Source: JAUIIK01 sp963745675 (GTDB lineage: Bacteria; Chloroflexota; Chloroflexia; Thermomicrobiales; CFX8). From it: 64,000 nucleotides of DNA. The position numbers and the translations under genes were made by a program. Below, in pieces: positions 38,376 to 47,022 of this stretch (positions are counted from its first letter, which is position 1; each line of letters starts with the position of its first letter). The DNA is taken from assembly GCA_963745675.1 (NCBI GenBank), contig CAVUYM010000023.1, positions 62,001 to 126,000 of the forward strand, read 5' to 3'. The notes below the pieces were generated by a model. It searched no databases. It was given only the letters and a program-made list of their open reading frames with translations, and was not told the origin of the DNA.

Positions 38376-39974
38376 ATGACTGCCGAAAACTATGACGCAA
38401 AACGCGATGCGCTTGGATGGATCGACGCCAACTCTGAGCGTCTTTCGGAATTCGATATGGAGATCTGGAGCTACCACGAACCGGCCTGGCGTGAGTACAA
38501 ATCCGCCCAGGCTTACGTTGATCTCCTGCGCGAAGATGGTTGGGAGGTTGAAGAGGGGTCGGGCGAGATGCCGACCGCTTTCGTCGCCAGCTGGGGTAGC
38601 GGGGGACCCGTCATCGGTGGCTATGCCGAATACGACGCCGTCCCCGGGAACTCGCAGCAGGCCGTGCCCTACCGTGCTCCACGCGAAGGTCTGCACCCGT
38701 GGGCGGCTGGCCACACCGACCCGCACTCGATGCTTGGCACGGCGGCGTTATCGGGTTTTCTGGCCGCCAAATCCGCGATGGAAAAGCACGGCATCGCCGG
38801 GACGCTGAAATTCTTCGGCGAACCTGCCGAGAAAGTGTGCGGTTCGAAGCCGGTCCACGCGGCTAAGGATTACTACGACGGATTCGATGCCTTCATCGCC
38901 TACCACCCGCACGCATCGAACACCTGTGTCTGGGAGACGCACTGCGGCAGCTACTGGAGCGCTGTCTTCGTATTCGAGTGTGAAGACCCCGAGGGTTGGG
39001 TCGACCCCAGCCTGATGCCGCCCGGCGCGAGTTCGCACACGACCGCCAGAGCGCCCGGCGCGATCGATGCGCTGATGCTGATGTACACCAACACCAAGTA
39101 CACGAAAGAGGCGATGTTCCCGAAGACGGGGACCTGGACGCTCAACGAGTTCGTGATGGCTGGTGGCGATGCAACCTCTGACAACTTGCCGCCACGCTAC
39201 AGCGCTATCCAGTATTCCTGGCGCTCGCCGACGTTGGGGATTCAGGAGCAGATCTACCGGGTGCTGGCGAACAATGCCCGCCAAGCGGCTGGAGTGACCG
39301 GTTGCAAGCCATCGGTCAGATGGGTCACGAAGACACGCGTCGGGCTGGCGAACAACGCGCTGGCGGATCTGACCTGGAAGAATCTACAGCTCGTTGGCGC
39401 ACCGGAAATGCCGGAAGATGCCCGCGAGTTTGCGCGCGAAGTGCAACGCAATCTCGAACTTGACCCGATGGAGAATCCATTCGCAGACTCCAACGAGTCG
39501 CTGCTCGATCCCCGGGAGTATGAAGCATCGATTCGTCGCAATCTGCCTGACTGGCAGCTCAATTCAACCTCCGACGACTACGTGGAGTATTGCTGGCACG
39601 CGCCAACAGTACGCCTCCTGACGGCGCGACCGGCACTTCGATCGCCAGGCTCCAGCTTCAGCTATCCCGCCTGGGCGAGAAACGCGCTGGGAGGAGTAGC
39701 CTCGGCCGTCGATCCAGGTATGTTCGTGGCAGGGAAAACGATCGCCGGAACGATCCTCGATCTACTGACGCAACCGGGCGCGTTACAGGCGTGTCAGGAC
39801 GAGTTCAACGAGCGTACGGGCGGCGGCGTCGGCGGAAGCGACTGGGTTGCGCCGTTATTGGACGGTGACTTTCTGCCGCCGGTTGATCTGCGCTGGCCTG
39901 AATATGTCCAGACCGTGCGTGGCGAGGAGTGGTGGATTCCGACGACGAATCCTGATGGATACGAGGAGCTCTAA
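38376..39974 (+). CDS. M20-family amidohydrolase, AbgB-like
   Basis: 532 residues from ATG 38376 (TGGAGAAA upstream). Metal-dependent amidase related to p-aminobenzoyl-glutamate hydrolase subunit B. Motifs: EIWSYHEPAWREYKSAQ, GGYAEYDAVPG, GHTDPHSMLGTAALSG, FFGEPAEKVCGSKPVHAA, YHPHASNTC and TKTRVGLANNALAD. It lies 22 bases after the propeller gene and is probably co-transcribed. The likely job is hydrolysis of an N-acyl or peptide-like amide. Confidence 0.88.
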   Translation: MTAENYDAKRDALGWIDANSERLSEFDMEIWSYHEPAWREYKSAQAYVDLLREDGWEVEEGSGEMPTAFVASWGSGGPVIGGYAEYDAVPGNSQQAVPYRAPREGLHPWAAGHTDPHSMLGTAALSGFLAAKSAMEKHGIAGTLKFFGEPAEKVCGSKPVHAAKDYYDGFDAFIAYHPHASNTCVWETHCGSYWSAVFVFECEDPEGWVDPSLMPPGASSHTTARAPGAIDALMLMYTNTKYTKEAMFPKTGTWTLNEFVMAGGDATSDNLPPRYSAIQYSWRSPTLGIQEQIYRVLANNARQAAGVTGCKPSVRWVTKTRVGLANNALADLTWKNLQLVGAPEMPEDAREFAREVQRNLELDPMENPFADSNESLLDPREYEASIRRNLPDWQLNSTSDDYVEYCWHAPTVRLLTARPALRSPGSSFSYPAWARNALGGVASAVDPGMFVAGKTIAGTILDLLTQPGALQACQDEFNERTGGGVGGSDWVAPLLDGDFLPPVDLRWPEYVQTVRGEEWWIPTTNPDGYEEL

Positions 39975-39999
39975 TCTGGGTAGCTAACTGGGGCCGAGA

Positions 40000-40030
40000 A
40001 AGAGAGTGGATCGGTGCGGCCCGCTCTCTT
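40000..40030 (+). terminator. Hairpin after the M20 gene
   Basis: A 10-bp stem with one G-U pair (40000-40009 with 40021-40030), 26 bases past the stop. No T-run follows, so it is a weak terminator candidate. Confidence 0.4.
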
Positions 40031-40065
40031 GATCCTCACCTCTGGCATTCGAAAGGTGCAGTGAG

Positions 40066-40635
40066 ATGGCTGCAACGAATGATCGACCGGTTGTTAGTAT
40101 CGAGGGCGAGCAAGTGGCGCTCGGGCCGATGGGACGAGACCAGATTCCGATCTACCACCGCTGGCTGAACAATTTCGGTACGTTGAGAAGTCAAGGTGAA
40201 CCGCCTCAAATGCCTGACACACTGGATAGCGTCGAGCGCTGGTACGGGAGCTATGTCGATGGGCGAGACGATGTCGCCTGGTTTACCGTCTATGAGCGCG
40301 AGTCATACCGGCCAGTAGGCTGGACAGAGTTGAAAGACATTGACCGGCATAACGGCACGGCGGAGTTCGCAATCATGATCGGTGACCCGGAGGTGCGCGG
40401 CAGGGGGTTCGGCACCGAGGTGACGAAGCTGATGCTTGCGTACGGCTTCGAGAGCCTCGGGCTCTTCAACATTCATCTCTACTACATGGAATTCAATGCT
40501 GGCGCGAGGAAGGCATACGAGCGAGCAGGCTTCAAGGAGTACGGGCGTCGTACGGGAGCGTACCGCGTGGGCGACGAACGTTGGGACGTTGTCTTCATGC
40601 AATGCCTTCGGAGCGACTTTGAGACTGCTAGCTAG
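40066..40635 (+). CDS. GNAT acetyltransferase, RimJ/RimL-like
   Basis: 189 residues. Acetyl-CoA site MIGDPEVRGRGFGTEVTKLMLAYGFESLGL, then LYYMEFNAGARKAYERAGFKEYGRRTGA, as in the RimJ/RimL and SpeG group. Substrates in this group are protein N-termini or polyamines; which applies here cannot be told. Convergent with folC, with only six bases between the stops. Confidence 0.85.
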   Translation: MAATNDRPVVSIEGEQVALGPMGRDQIPIYHRWLNNFGTLRSQGEPPQMPDTLDSVERWYGSYVDGRDDVAWFTVYERESYRPVGWTELKDIDRHNGTAEFAIMIGDPEVRGRGFGTEVTKLMLAYGFESLGLFNIHLYYMEFNAGARKAYERAGFKEYGRRTGAYRVGDERWDVVFMQCLRSDFETAS

Positions 40636-40641
40636 CGGGGC

Positions 40642-41997
40642 CTAGCCACTCAACAAAGCACGCTCATCATCCGAAACTCGTGCCAGCCCGAAATACTCGC
40701 GTGCTTCGGCTACGACTGACAGCGAGCCGGTGGCGACGATGATCGTCCCCGGCTCAGCGGTATCGATTGCCAACCGGATCGCCCCGGCAACTGAACCTTG
40801 CTCGATCGCGGTCATGCCTAGCGCTGCAGCCGCGTCTCGAATACTTGAAGGGCTCCGGGCTCGCGGGCTGTTGGAGCGGGTCGCGATGATGGTGGGATTG
40901 AGTGGCCGCAGTTCGCTCAACATCGCTGCCAGATCTTTATCGCGGTAGCTTCCGAAGATGATAATGAAATGTCGCGCGGAATATTCCGCCAACAGCGCAT
41001 CAGCGAGCGCATTCATCGATGCACCGTTGTGAGCTCCATCGACGATTACTGTCGGCGATCTGTTCGCCGTCTCGAAACGACCCGGCCACAACGTTGATTC
41101 GAGTGCGTTCACTAGCGTCGAACGGTCACTGAAAAGCGAGCGGGAAATGAGCCATGACGACATCAGGGCGACTCCAGCATTTTCTGCTTGATGCCTGCCC
41201 TGAAGTCCAAGCCGGACGGCAGCAACATGCCCCCACGGGCCGTTCAGGGAAGATAACCCGTCAGCGAAGATTGTCTGCCAATCGGTGCCGGCAACGAAGA
41301 TCGGCGCATCGAGAAGTGTGGCGCGTGCAGTGATTTCCGCGAGGGCAGATGTATCCTGTGGCGCGACGACGACTGGAATTCCAGCCTTGATGATTCCGGC
41401 TTTTTCGCTTGCGATCTGCCCCAATGTGCCACCGAGAATCGCTTCGTGGTCGTATGAGATTGGCGTGATGACTGATACGATGGGCTCAACGATGTTGGTG
41501 GCGTCCAGGCGTCCACCAAGACCGACCTCTACAATGCCGATCTCCACGCCCGCTCGTTCGAAAATGAGCAACGCTAGTGCGGTGTTGAGCTCAAAGGCTG
41601 TGATTCTTCCCAACTCCGGCTGTCCAGCTTCAATCCCGCTGATTGCACTGGCCAACAGAGTCATCGACTCCGCCCAGGTCTCCTCTGACACAGGTTCGGC
41701 ATCGATCTGAATTCGCTCACGGACCGTATGCAGGTGCGGCGTGACGAAGAGCCCTGTTCGCAAACCTGCATGACGTGCAATAGATTCGATGAACGCGCAG
41801 GTGGAGCCTTTGCCTTTTGTACCGGCAACGTGAATGATCGGGTAGGCTCTGTCCGGGCTAGCAAGTGCGTCGACGAGGATCCGCGTGCGCTGCAACCCGG
41901 CAGAAGCAGCATCGTCACCGGCGAATGGATTGCTGATGAAGCCACGGTCATAATCAGAGCGATCTCGAAAGTATTCGAGAGCTTCACGGTAGTTCAC
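40642..41997 (-). CDS. folC: Folylpolyglutamate synthase / dihydrofolate synthase
   Basis: 451 residues, Mur-ligase fold. ATP loop HVAGTKGKGSTCAF, VTPHLHTVRERIQI, GLGGRLDATNIV (Mg site) and VIVDGAHNGASMNALADAL. Adds glutamate to folates and probably forms dihydrofolate. GTG 41997. Upstream lies a REP-like repeat pair. Confidence 0.94.
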   Translation of the reverse strand: MNYREALEYFRDRSDYDRGFISNPFAGDDAASAGLQRTRILVDALASPDRAYPIIHVAGTKGKGSTCAFIESIARHAGLRTGLFVTPHLHTVRERIQIDAEPVSEETWAESMTLLASAISGIEAGQPELGRITAFELNTALALLIFERAGVEIGIVEVGLGGRLDATNIVEPIVSVITPISYDHEAILGGTLGQIASEKAGIIKAGIPVVVAPQDTSALAEITARATLLDAPIFVAGTDWQTIFADGLSSLNGPWGHVAAVRLGLQGRHQAENAGVALMSSWLISRSLFSDRSTLVNALESTLWPGRFETANRSPTVIVDGAHNGASMNALADALLAEYSARHFIIIFGSYRDKDLAAMLSELRPLNPTIIATRSNSPRARSPSSIRDAAAALGMTAIEQGSVAGAIRLAIDTAEPGTIIVATGSLSVVAEAREYFGLARVSDDERALLSG

Positions 41998-42055
41998 CTT
42001 TAGGAGTCCTAGTCCAGCCCTAGAGCGGCTTGAGAAATAGCCGGAGGTCTAAATG

Positions 42056-42138
42056 TGTCGTTTTGAGCAGAGCGAGAAAACTCAGACGAACGCGAGCGCA
42101 GTGTCCGACTGAAATCTCTCACTTCGTTCGAGATGACA
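42056..42138. repeat. REP-like pair of inverted 28-mers
   Basis: Two 28-base elements, 42056-42083 and 42111-42138, are related as an inverted pair (18 of 28 positions match after reverse complementing). Each contains its own small palindrome. The core resembles the TGTCATTTCGAGCGAAGCGAG kind of dispersed intergenic repeat that I recall from Chloroflexota genomes. No other copy was noticed in this window. Confidence 0.45.
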
Positions 42139-42187
42139 TTGCCCTCAACTATTCGGAAATTCGACGTAATTTGTCAGGAAGATACCC

Positions 42188-42664
42188 ATGAGTATGTCAG
42201 ATGCCGATAAGGCGATTCACGATCGAGTGGCCCATCATATCGCCGCAACAAGGTTCCCATTCCCAGATCAGACCGACTGGCCCAAAGGCTATCAGACGAT
42301 CGTCAACGCCGGGAATCCGCAGGCAGCGGTCCAGTATCGCGGTCATCAGCATGGCCCCGATATTGTTGTTATCGATGAACGGCAAATTCCCCGCGAAATC
42401 GGTGAAGTCGAGATGGAGATCAGGCCGGAAATGGTCCCACGACTCACCGTTTCTTCAATGGCCGCCCCGATGATTCGGGAGTCAGGCGTGCGCCACTTCT
42501 TTCTCTACGTCCCACGCGAGCTTGAAGAGAAGGCGCGCGAATTCGTCGTCAACTATCGGATCTCATTGGCGGGCCTGCGAACATTTGAGATTGACGAGGA
42601 TGATGTCATCCATATCCGGCCGGTCGAAACCCAGGGGCATGCCAAAGATCACCGCGAAACCTGA
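42188..42664 (+). CDS. Hypothetical protein, 158 residues
   Basis: Starts at ATG 42188 with CAGGAAG upstream. A soluble alpha/beta protein. The order of HGPDIVVIDERQ, EIGEVEMEI and VRHFFLYVPRELEEKAREFVVNY is faintly like a PD-(D/E)xK nuclease core (Asp, then E-x-E), but no clear Lys motif is seen. Convergent with pgl, overlapping its 3' end by 16 bases. Function unknown. Confidence 0.6.
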   Translation: MSMSDADKAIHDRVAHHIAATRFPFPDQTDWPKGYQTIVNAGNPQAAVQYRGHQHGPDIVVIDERQIPREIGEVEMEIRPEMVPRLTVSSMAAPMIRESGVRHFFLYVPRELEEKAREFVVNYRISLAGLRTFEIDEDDVIHIRPVETQGHAKDHRET

Positions 42665-43395
42665 TCCGGCGAGATGTTGGCCGCCGCTGCTTCGTCAACA
42701 TACCAGCGGAGCTGCCCGTGTACCGGCCTAATTAAGGAGGCTGGCGGGGCGCTATCACCGCCTTCGAATACTGACGCAAGCGCAGCTGCTTTGCCGCTGC
42801 CAGTGACGAGAAACAGTATGTTCGAGGCCGCGTTGATAGCGGGATCGGTCAGAGTAATTCGTACGGTGTCCTGTTGTGGGACCTCGTTAGAAACAACGAT
42901 GCGCTCCGATTCAGCTAGCGCTTCGGTCCCGGGAAATAGCGAAGCGGTGTGGCCATCATCGCCCAACCCCAGCAGTACGAGATCAAAGCGAGGCATACCG
43001 TTGGGATCGAGGGGAACATGTTGCTCTATCTCAGCCTGGTAGGCGGCCGCGGCTGCTTCAGGGGGATCTTCTCCACGCATGCGATGGATGTTTGATGATG
43101 GAACGTCGAGTCCGGAGAGCAAGGTGGTATGTGCCATCTTGAAGTTTGATTCGTCGTGGTCAGGAGGGACCGTGCGTTCGTCACCGAACCAGAAATGGAC
43201 ATGATTCCAGGATGGCATGTCGGCTGCGACGAGCAGCCGGTAGAGTCTCGCTGGCGTTGAGCCGCCTGCGAGCACGAGATGTACCGGTCGGTTCGATTCA
43301 GTGTTCGAAATAATTGATACAACGAGATCTTTCGCCGCCAGTGCTACAGCATCGGGCGTCGCAAGCACGCAAAGCTTAGTTCTTGAATTAATCAT
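42649..43395 (-). CDS. pgl: 6-phosphogluconolactonase
   Basis: 248 residues. Hydrolyses 6-phosphogluconolactone in the oxidative pentose phosphate pathway. Motifs: VLAGGSTPARLYRLL, FWFGDERTVPPDHDESNFKMA and LVLLGLGDDGHTASLFPGT. ATG 43395 overlaps the opcA stop by 4 bases; last gene of the pathway operon. Confidence 0.95.
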   Translation of the reverse strand: MINSRTKLCVLATPDAVALAAKDLVVSIISNTESNRPVHLVLAGGSTPARLYRLLVAADMPSWNHVHFWFGDERTVPPDHDESNFKMAHTTLLSGLDVPSSNIHRMRGEDPPEAAAAAYQAEIEQHVPLDPNGMPRFDLVLLGLGDDGHTASLFPGTEALAESERIVVSNEVPQQDTVRITLTDPAINAASNILFLVTGSGKAAALASVFEGGDSAPPASLIRPVHGQLRWYVDEAAAANISPDQVSR

Positions 43396-44522
43396 TTCAT
43401 CTTACTTTCCATAATGCGGCAGTATCGCGCCGCAGTTGAAAGGGTACTTTCAAAGATTCTTCCGCGGGTGTGGCGCATCAACTCGGCTGCAATAAGTTCC
43501 TGTCGGGGCGGATCAACATGCTGAACGACACGTTCCTGGCGCGGCATACCGGGTGATTCGACTCGCGCCGTGCTCGTTCCGCCGTCTGACTTGAAGATGG
43601 AAATCCTTGCCACCGATGAACCGGAACGCGCTAGGATCCTGACCGAACGGATGCCGATGCCAGAGCGGTGTGAGTGATTCAAGTTCAGCGTGACCCGATG
43701 ATCTGAAGTACCGTCGCTCGCCCGCAGTTCCATGCTCGAACGGGAGTCGACAGCATTGACCGGTTGCAGGCCAAGGCGAGACGTCAGCCAGCTCGCGAGT
43801 AACGTGGCACCTGATGCCTGTGAGTTGTCGTAGGTGATGTCGACGCTGCGTATGTTCATCGCGAAGCGGCGCATACCGGGCGGATCGAAGGACTGTGCTA
43901 TCAATTCGCGCCAGGTCGAAAGGCGCGTCCAGGCTAGATCGCTTCCAAGCACGCTCGCGCCTGCTGTTCCTAGAAATTGCGCATAGTCGCTAAGTGCATG
44001 GTGAGGATCGTCAAAGCTCTCAGTGTCGATCACCAGCCGGTCGGCTACGGTGGCGATCGCAGTGAAGTCCGTCGATCCAATCGCCGGTTGTCCTGTCCAG
44101 ACCACAAACGTTGGGAGTTCACCGAGGCGGTGTACAGCGACGATATTCGGGATCGCTTGCATACGATTCGCCGGTAGCGTCACTTCGATAACGTCGTAGC
44201 AACCGCCCTGTTTTCCGCGCGTCGTCAACGTACAGTGCGCCCAGATCGAGGCAACTGGCGTGTCGCAGTCAGGGTCGATGACAAAAAGGATGACTCTCGA
44301 CGGAATTGCAGACGCAAGTTGATGGAGGACGTGTCGGGTTGATTGGACCACCGAACCTTGTTCTGCGATAACGACGAGGGTTGAGGTGTTGGCACGGAGC
44401 GGGGGCGACCCCGTCTGCTGTTCCACCTCCGCCGATAAACTGGTCCACTCCTTATGAAGGGCATCGCGAATTTTTGATATCGGGACGTCGGTCTGTGGGC
44501 CGGCCTTCTCTGATGCGCTCAA
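43392..44522 (-). CDS. opcA: Glucose-6-phosphate dehydrogenase assembly protein
   Basis: 376 residues. OpcA binds and activates glucose-6-phosphate dehydrogenase in cyanobacteria and actinobacteria. Assigned from position between zwf and pgl and from the TLVVIAEQ ... RVILFVIDPD and LPTFVVWTG patterns typical of the family. Overlaps zwf and pgl by 4 bases on each side, implying coupled translation. Confidence 0.88.
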   Translation of the reverse strand: MSASEKAGPQTDVPISKIRDALHKEWTSLSAEVEQQTGSPPLRANTSTLVVIAEQGSVVQSTRHVLHQLASAIPSRVILFVIDPDCDTPVASIWAHCTLTTRGKQGGCYDVIEVTLPANRMQAIPNIVAVHRLGELPTFVVWTGQPAIGSTDFTAIATVADRLVIDTESFDDPHHALSDYAQFLGTAGASVLGSDLAWTRLSTWRELIAQSFDPPGMRRFAMNIRSVDITYDNSQASGATLLASWLTSRLGLQPVNAVDSRSSMELRASDGTSDHRVTLNLNHSHRSGIGIRSVRILARSGSSVARISIFKSDGGTSTARVESPGMPRQERVVQHVDPPRQELIAAELMRHTRGRIFESTLSTAARYCRIMESKMK

Positions 44523-46078
44523 GGTCTACGCCATTCGCGGCCATCATGGGCGAGCAGCATGTTTGCCTCCGAAGGTCCCCAGGAGCCTGATGGATAGGTA
44601 GGGATCGAGTGCAGCTTCTGCTGCTCCCAGCCTGCGACGATTTGATCGACGATTTTCCATGCTGCTTCGACTTCGTCGCGACGAATAAAGAGTGTCCTAT
44701 CCCCTAGCATCGCGTCGAGGAGCAGCCGTTCGTAGGCTTCGGGGAGTTGAATATTGAACGCTGTCCCATACTGAAAGACCATGTTTACCGGTCGCAGATC
44801 GAATGTAGGCCCTGGCACCTTGACTTTAAAATTCAAGTTGATGCCCTCATCGGGCTGAATCTCGAGTACCAACTCGTTCGGCGCGGACTGCTCGCTTAGG
44901 TCTGACTCAAAGAGACGTTGGGGTACGGGCTGGAAGCGGATCGCCACTTCGGTCACCCGGCGAGCAAGACGTTTGCCGGTCCTGAGATAGAACGGAACCC
45001 CTGCCCAGCGCCAGTTGTCGACGTAGAGCGTCACGGCAGCATACGTTTCGGTGATCGATCCCTCCGCTACGCCCGGCTCGTCTCGATATCCAGCTAACTG
45101 GTCGCCGTCGACATAGCCCTCACCGTATTGCGCCCGAACTGTTTGGCGTGGCACCAACTCGGGCCGGATGGGCCTGACGGCATTTAGCACCTTGACTTTT
45201 TCGTCGCGTACGGCGTCGGCGGCGAGCGAAACTGGTGCTTCCATCGCCGTCAGGGAGAAGAGTTGCATGAGATGATTCTGGAGCATGTCGCGAATAGCTC
45301 CGGACTGGTCGTAGTAACCAGCGCGGTCTTCTATCCCGATGGATTCGGCGACGGTAATCTGGACATGATCGATGAAGTGGCGGTTCCACAGCGGCTCGTA
45401 GATGCCGTTGCCGAATCGAAATGCCAGGATGTTTCGCACCGTCTCCTTACCGAGGTAGTGGTCGATGCGATAGACACTGTCCTCGTCGAATGCGGCACTT
45501 ATGATCATGTTGAGTTCGTGGGCGCTCTCAAAGTCGTGCCCAAATGGCTTCTCAACGATGATCCTGCGCCACGAATTTTCGCTTGTTGCAGTTTGCAGAT
45601 TGTTGGCTGCCAGGTTCTTGATGATCGGTTCGTAGAAGCGTGGCGGTGTTGCGAGATAGTAGAGATAGTTGCCGGTCGTACCGCGTTCTTCGTCAAGCTG
45701 ATTAAGCTTGGAAGCCAGTTGCAGGTAGTCGTCGGCTACAGTGAAATCGCCGCGTTCGTAGCGAACACCCGCGCAGAAGGAATCCCAGACGGCTTCGTCC
45801 AGCGGATTTCTCGAGAACTGCTCAACGCCCTTTCGGGCATGCTCGCGGAATGACTCATCGTCGTAGTCGTGATGGGCAAAACCCAGGATTGAGAAGCCGG
45901 CGGGCAGCAGGCGTTCATAGGCAAGGTCATACAGCGCCGGGATGAGTTTGCGCTGTGTGAGATCGCCAGAGGCGCCGAAGATGACGATCGTCGCTGGTAC
46001 CGGGGTGCGTTCAATACGCAACCCTTCTCTAAGCGGATTGGGCTCGAGGGCGTCTATGTTCGCCGTCACACTCGGCAT
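44519..46078 (-). CDS. zwf: Glucose-6-phosphate 1-dehydrogenase
   Basis: 519 residues. Oxidises glucose 6-phosphate to 6-phosphogluconolactone. Coenzyme site IFGASGDLTQRKLIPALYDL, EKPFGHDFESA, the active-site RIDHYLGKETVRN with its His, and FYLRTGKRLARRVTEV. ATG 46078, 11 bases after gnd. Standard length. Confidence 0.97.
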   Translation of the reverse strand: MPSVTANIDALEPNPLREGLRIERTPVPATIVIFGASGDLTQRKLIPALYDLAYERLLPAGFSILGFAHHDYDDESFREHARKGVEQFSRNPLDEAVWDSFCAGVRYERGDFTVADDYLQLASKLNQLDEERGTTGNYLYYLATPPRFYEPIIKNLAANNLQTATSENSWRRIIVEKPFGHDFESAHELNMIISAAFDEDSVYRIDHYLGKETVRNILAFRFGNGIYEPLWNRHFIDHVQITVAESIGIEDRAGYYDQSGAIRDMLQNHLMQLFSLTAMEAPVSLAADAVRDEKVKVLNAVRPIRPELVPRQTVRAQYGEGYVDGDQLAGYRDEPGVAEGSITETYAAVTLYVDNWRWAGVPFYLRTGKRLARRVTEVAIRFQPVPQRLFESDLSEQSAPNELVLEIQPDEGINLNFKVKVPGPTFDLRPVNMVFQYGTAFNIQLPEAYERLLLDAMLGDRTLFIRRDEVEAAWKIVDQIVAGWEQQKLHSIPTYPSGSWGPSEANMLLAHDGREWRRP

Positions 46079-46089
46079 CTGGAATCCGC

Positions 46090-46992
46090 CTATTCTTCGA
46101 CTTTTTTGACGGCGTGGCCGCCGAACTGGTTTCGCAGTGCGGCCAGCATCCGGTGGCTGAACGCGTTGTCGTCACGCGAGTAGAAACGAGAAGCGAGCGC
46201 CATATAGATTGTCGGTGCCGGCACGTCGAGGGCGATCGCTTCTTCAACGGTCCAGCGGCCCTCTCCGGAGTCACTTACCCAGCCTTCCAGCTGATCGAGA
46301 TGCGGGTCTTCCTCCAGGGCGGCGGCGGCAAGTTCGAGCAGCCAGGATCGCACGACGGAGCCGTGATTCCAAAGGTCGGCTATACCGTGCAGGTCAAGGT
46401 CAAAGCGAGATTTCTCGAGGATTTCGAAGCCTTCAGCGTAGGCTTGCATGATGCCGTATTCGATGCCGTTGTGAACCATCTTGACGTAGTGTCCAGAACC
46501 GGTCGGACCAACATGGAGATAACCATTTTCCGGCGCAAGTGTCGCAATAGCTGGTTCAATGACCTTGAAGGCTTCGTCGGAACCGCCGACCATGAGGTTG
46601 AAGCCAAGTTCCAGCCCCCAGATGCCGCCGCTTGTACCCGCGTCAACGTACTCGATGCCGCTCTGCGTCAGTTTCTCTCCCCGCGCGAGCGTGTCAAGGA
46701 ATCTCGAGTTACCGCCGTCAACGATGATGTCGCCTTTATCCAGCAGCGGTACCAGCTCCGCGATCTGTTGGTCGACGGGATCGCCAGCAGGAACCATGAG
46801 CCAGACGACGCGTGGAGCGGCCAGCTGGTCGACGATCTCTTCGAACGTGTAGGCCGGGATCGCGCCTTCCCCGGCCAGTTCGTCAATAGGCTCGCGACTG
46901 CGGTTGTGGACGATGACCTCATGGCCATTCTGGATCAGTCTCCGGGCCATGTTTGCGCCCATACGCCCCAGTCCGATGATCGCTAGTCTCAT
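46090..46992 (-). CDS. gnd: 6-phosphogluconate dehydrogenase, short (GndA-like) type
   Basis: 300 residues, the short NAD-type form rather than the ~470-residue long form. N-terminal GLGRMGANMARRL, then DGGNSRFLDT, the catalytic region DAGTSGGIWGLELGFNLMVGG and GSGHYVKMVHNGIEYGIMQAYAEGF with the key Lys and Asn. Yields ribulose 5-phosphate and CO2. Lies between tal-pgi and zwf. Confidence 0.95.
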   Translation of the reverse strand: MRLAIIGLGRMGANMARRLIQNGHEVIVHNRSREPIDELAGEGAIPAYTFEEIVDQLAAPRVVWLMVPAGDPVDQQIAELVPLLDKGDIIVDGGNSRFLDTLARGEKLTQSGIEYVDAGTSGGIWGLELGFNLMVGGSDEAFKVIEPAIATLAPENGYLHVGPTGSGHYVKMVHNGIEYGIMQAYAEGFEILEKSRFDLDLHGIADLWNHGSVVRSWLLELAAAALEEDPHLDQLEGWVSDSGEGRWTVEEAIALDVPAPTIYMALASRFYSRDDNAFSHRMLAALRNQFGGHAVKKVEE

Positions 46993-47022
46993 ACAATTTC
47001 TCCGATTTCCAGGAAAACGTCG

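Noticed and set aside
42000..42187. tRNA gene, suggested by TTCGTTCGAGA
   Set aside because: No acceptor stem or anticodon arm can be built; the sequence fits a palindromic REP-like repeat instead.
46114..46986. 290-codon plus-strand ORF opposite gnd
   Set aside because: Antisense shadow of a clear 6-phosphogluconate dehydrogenase.
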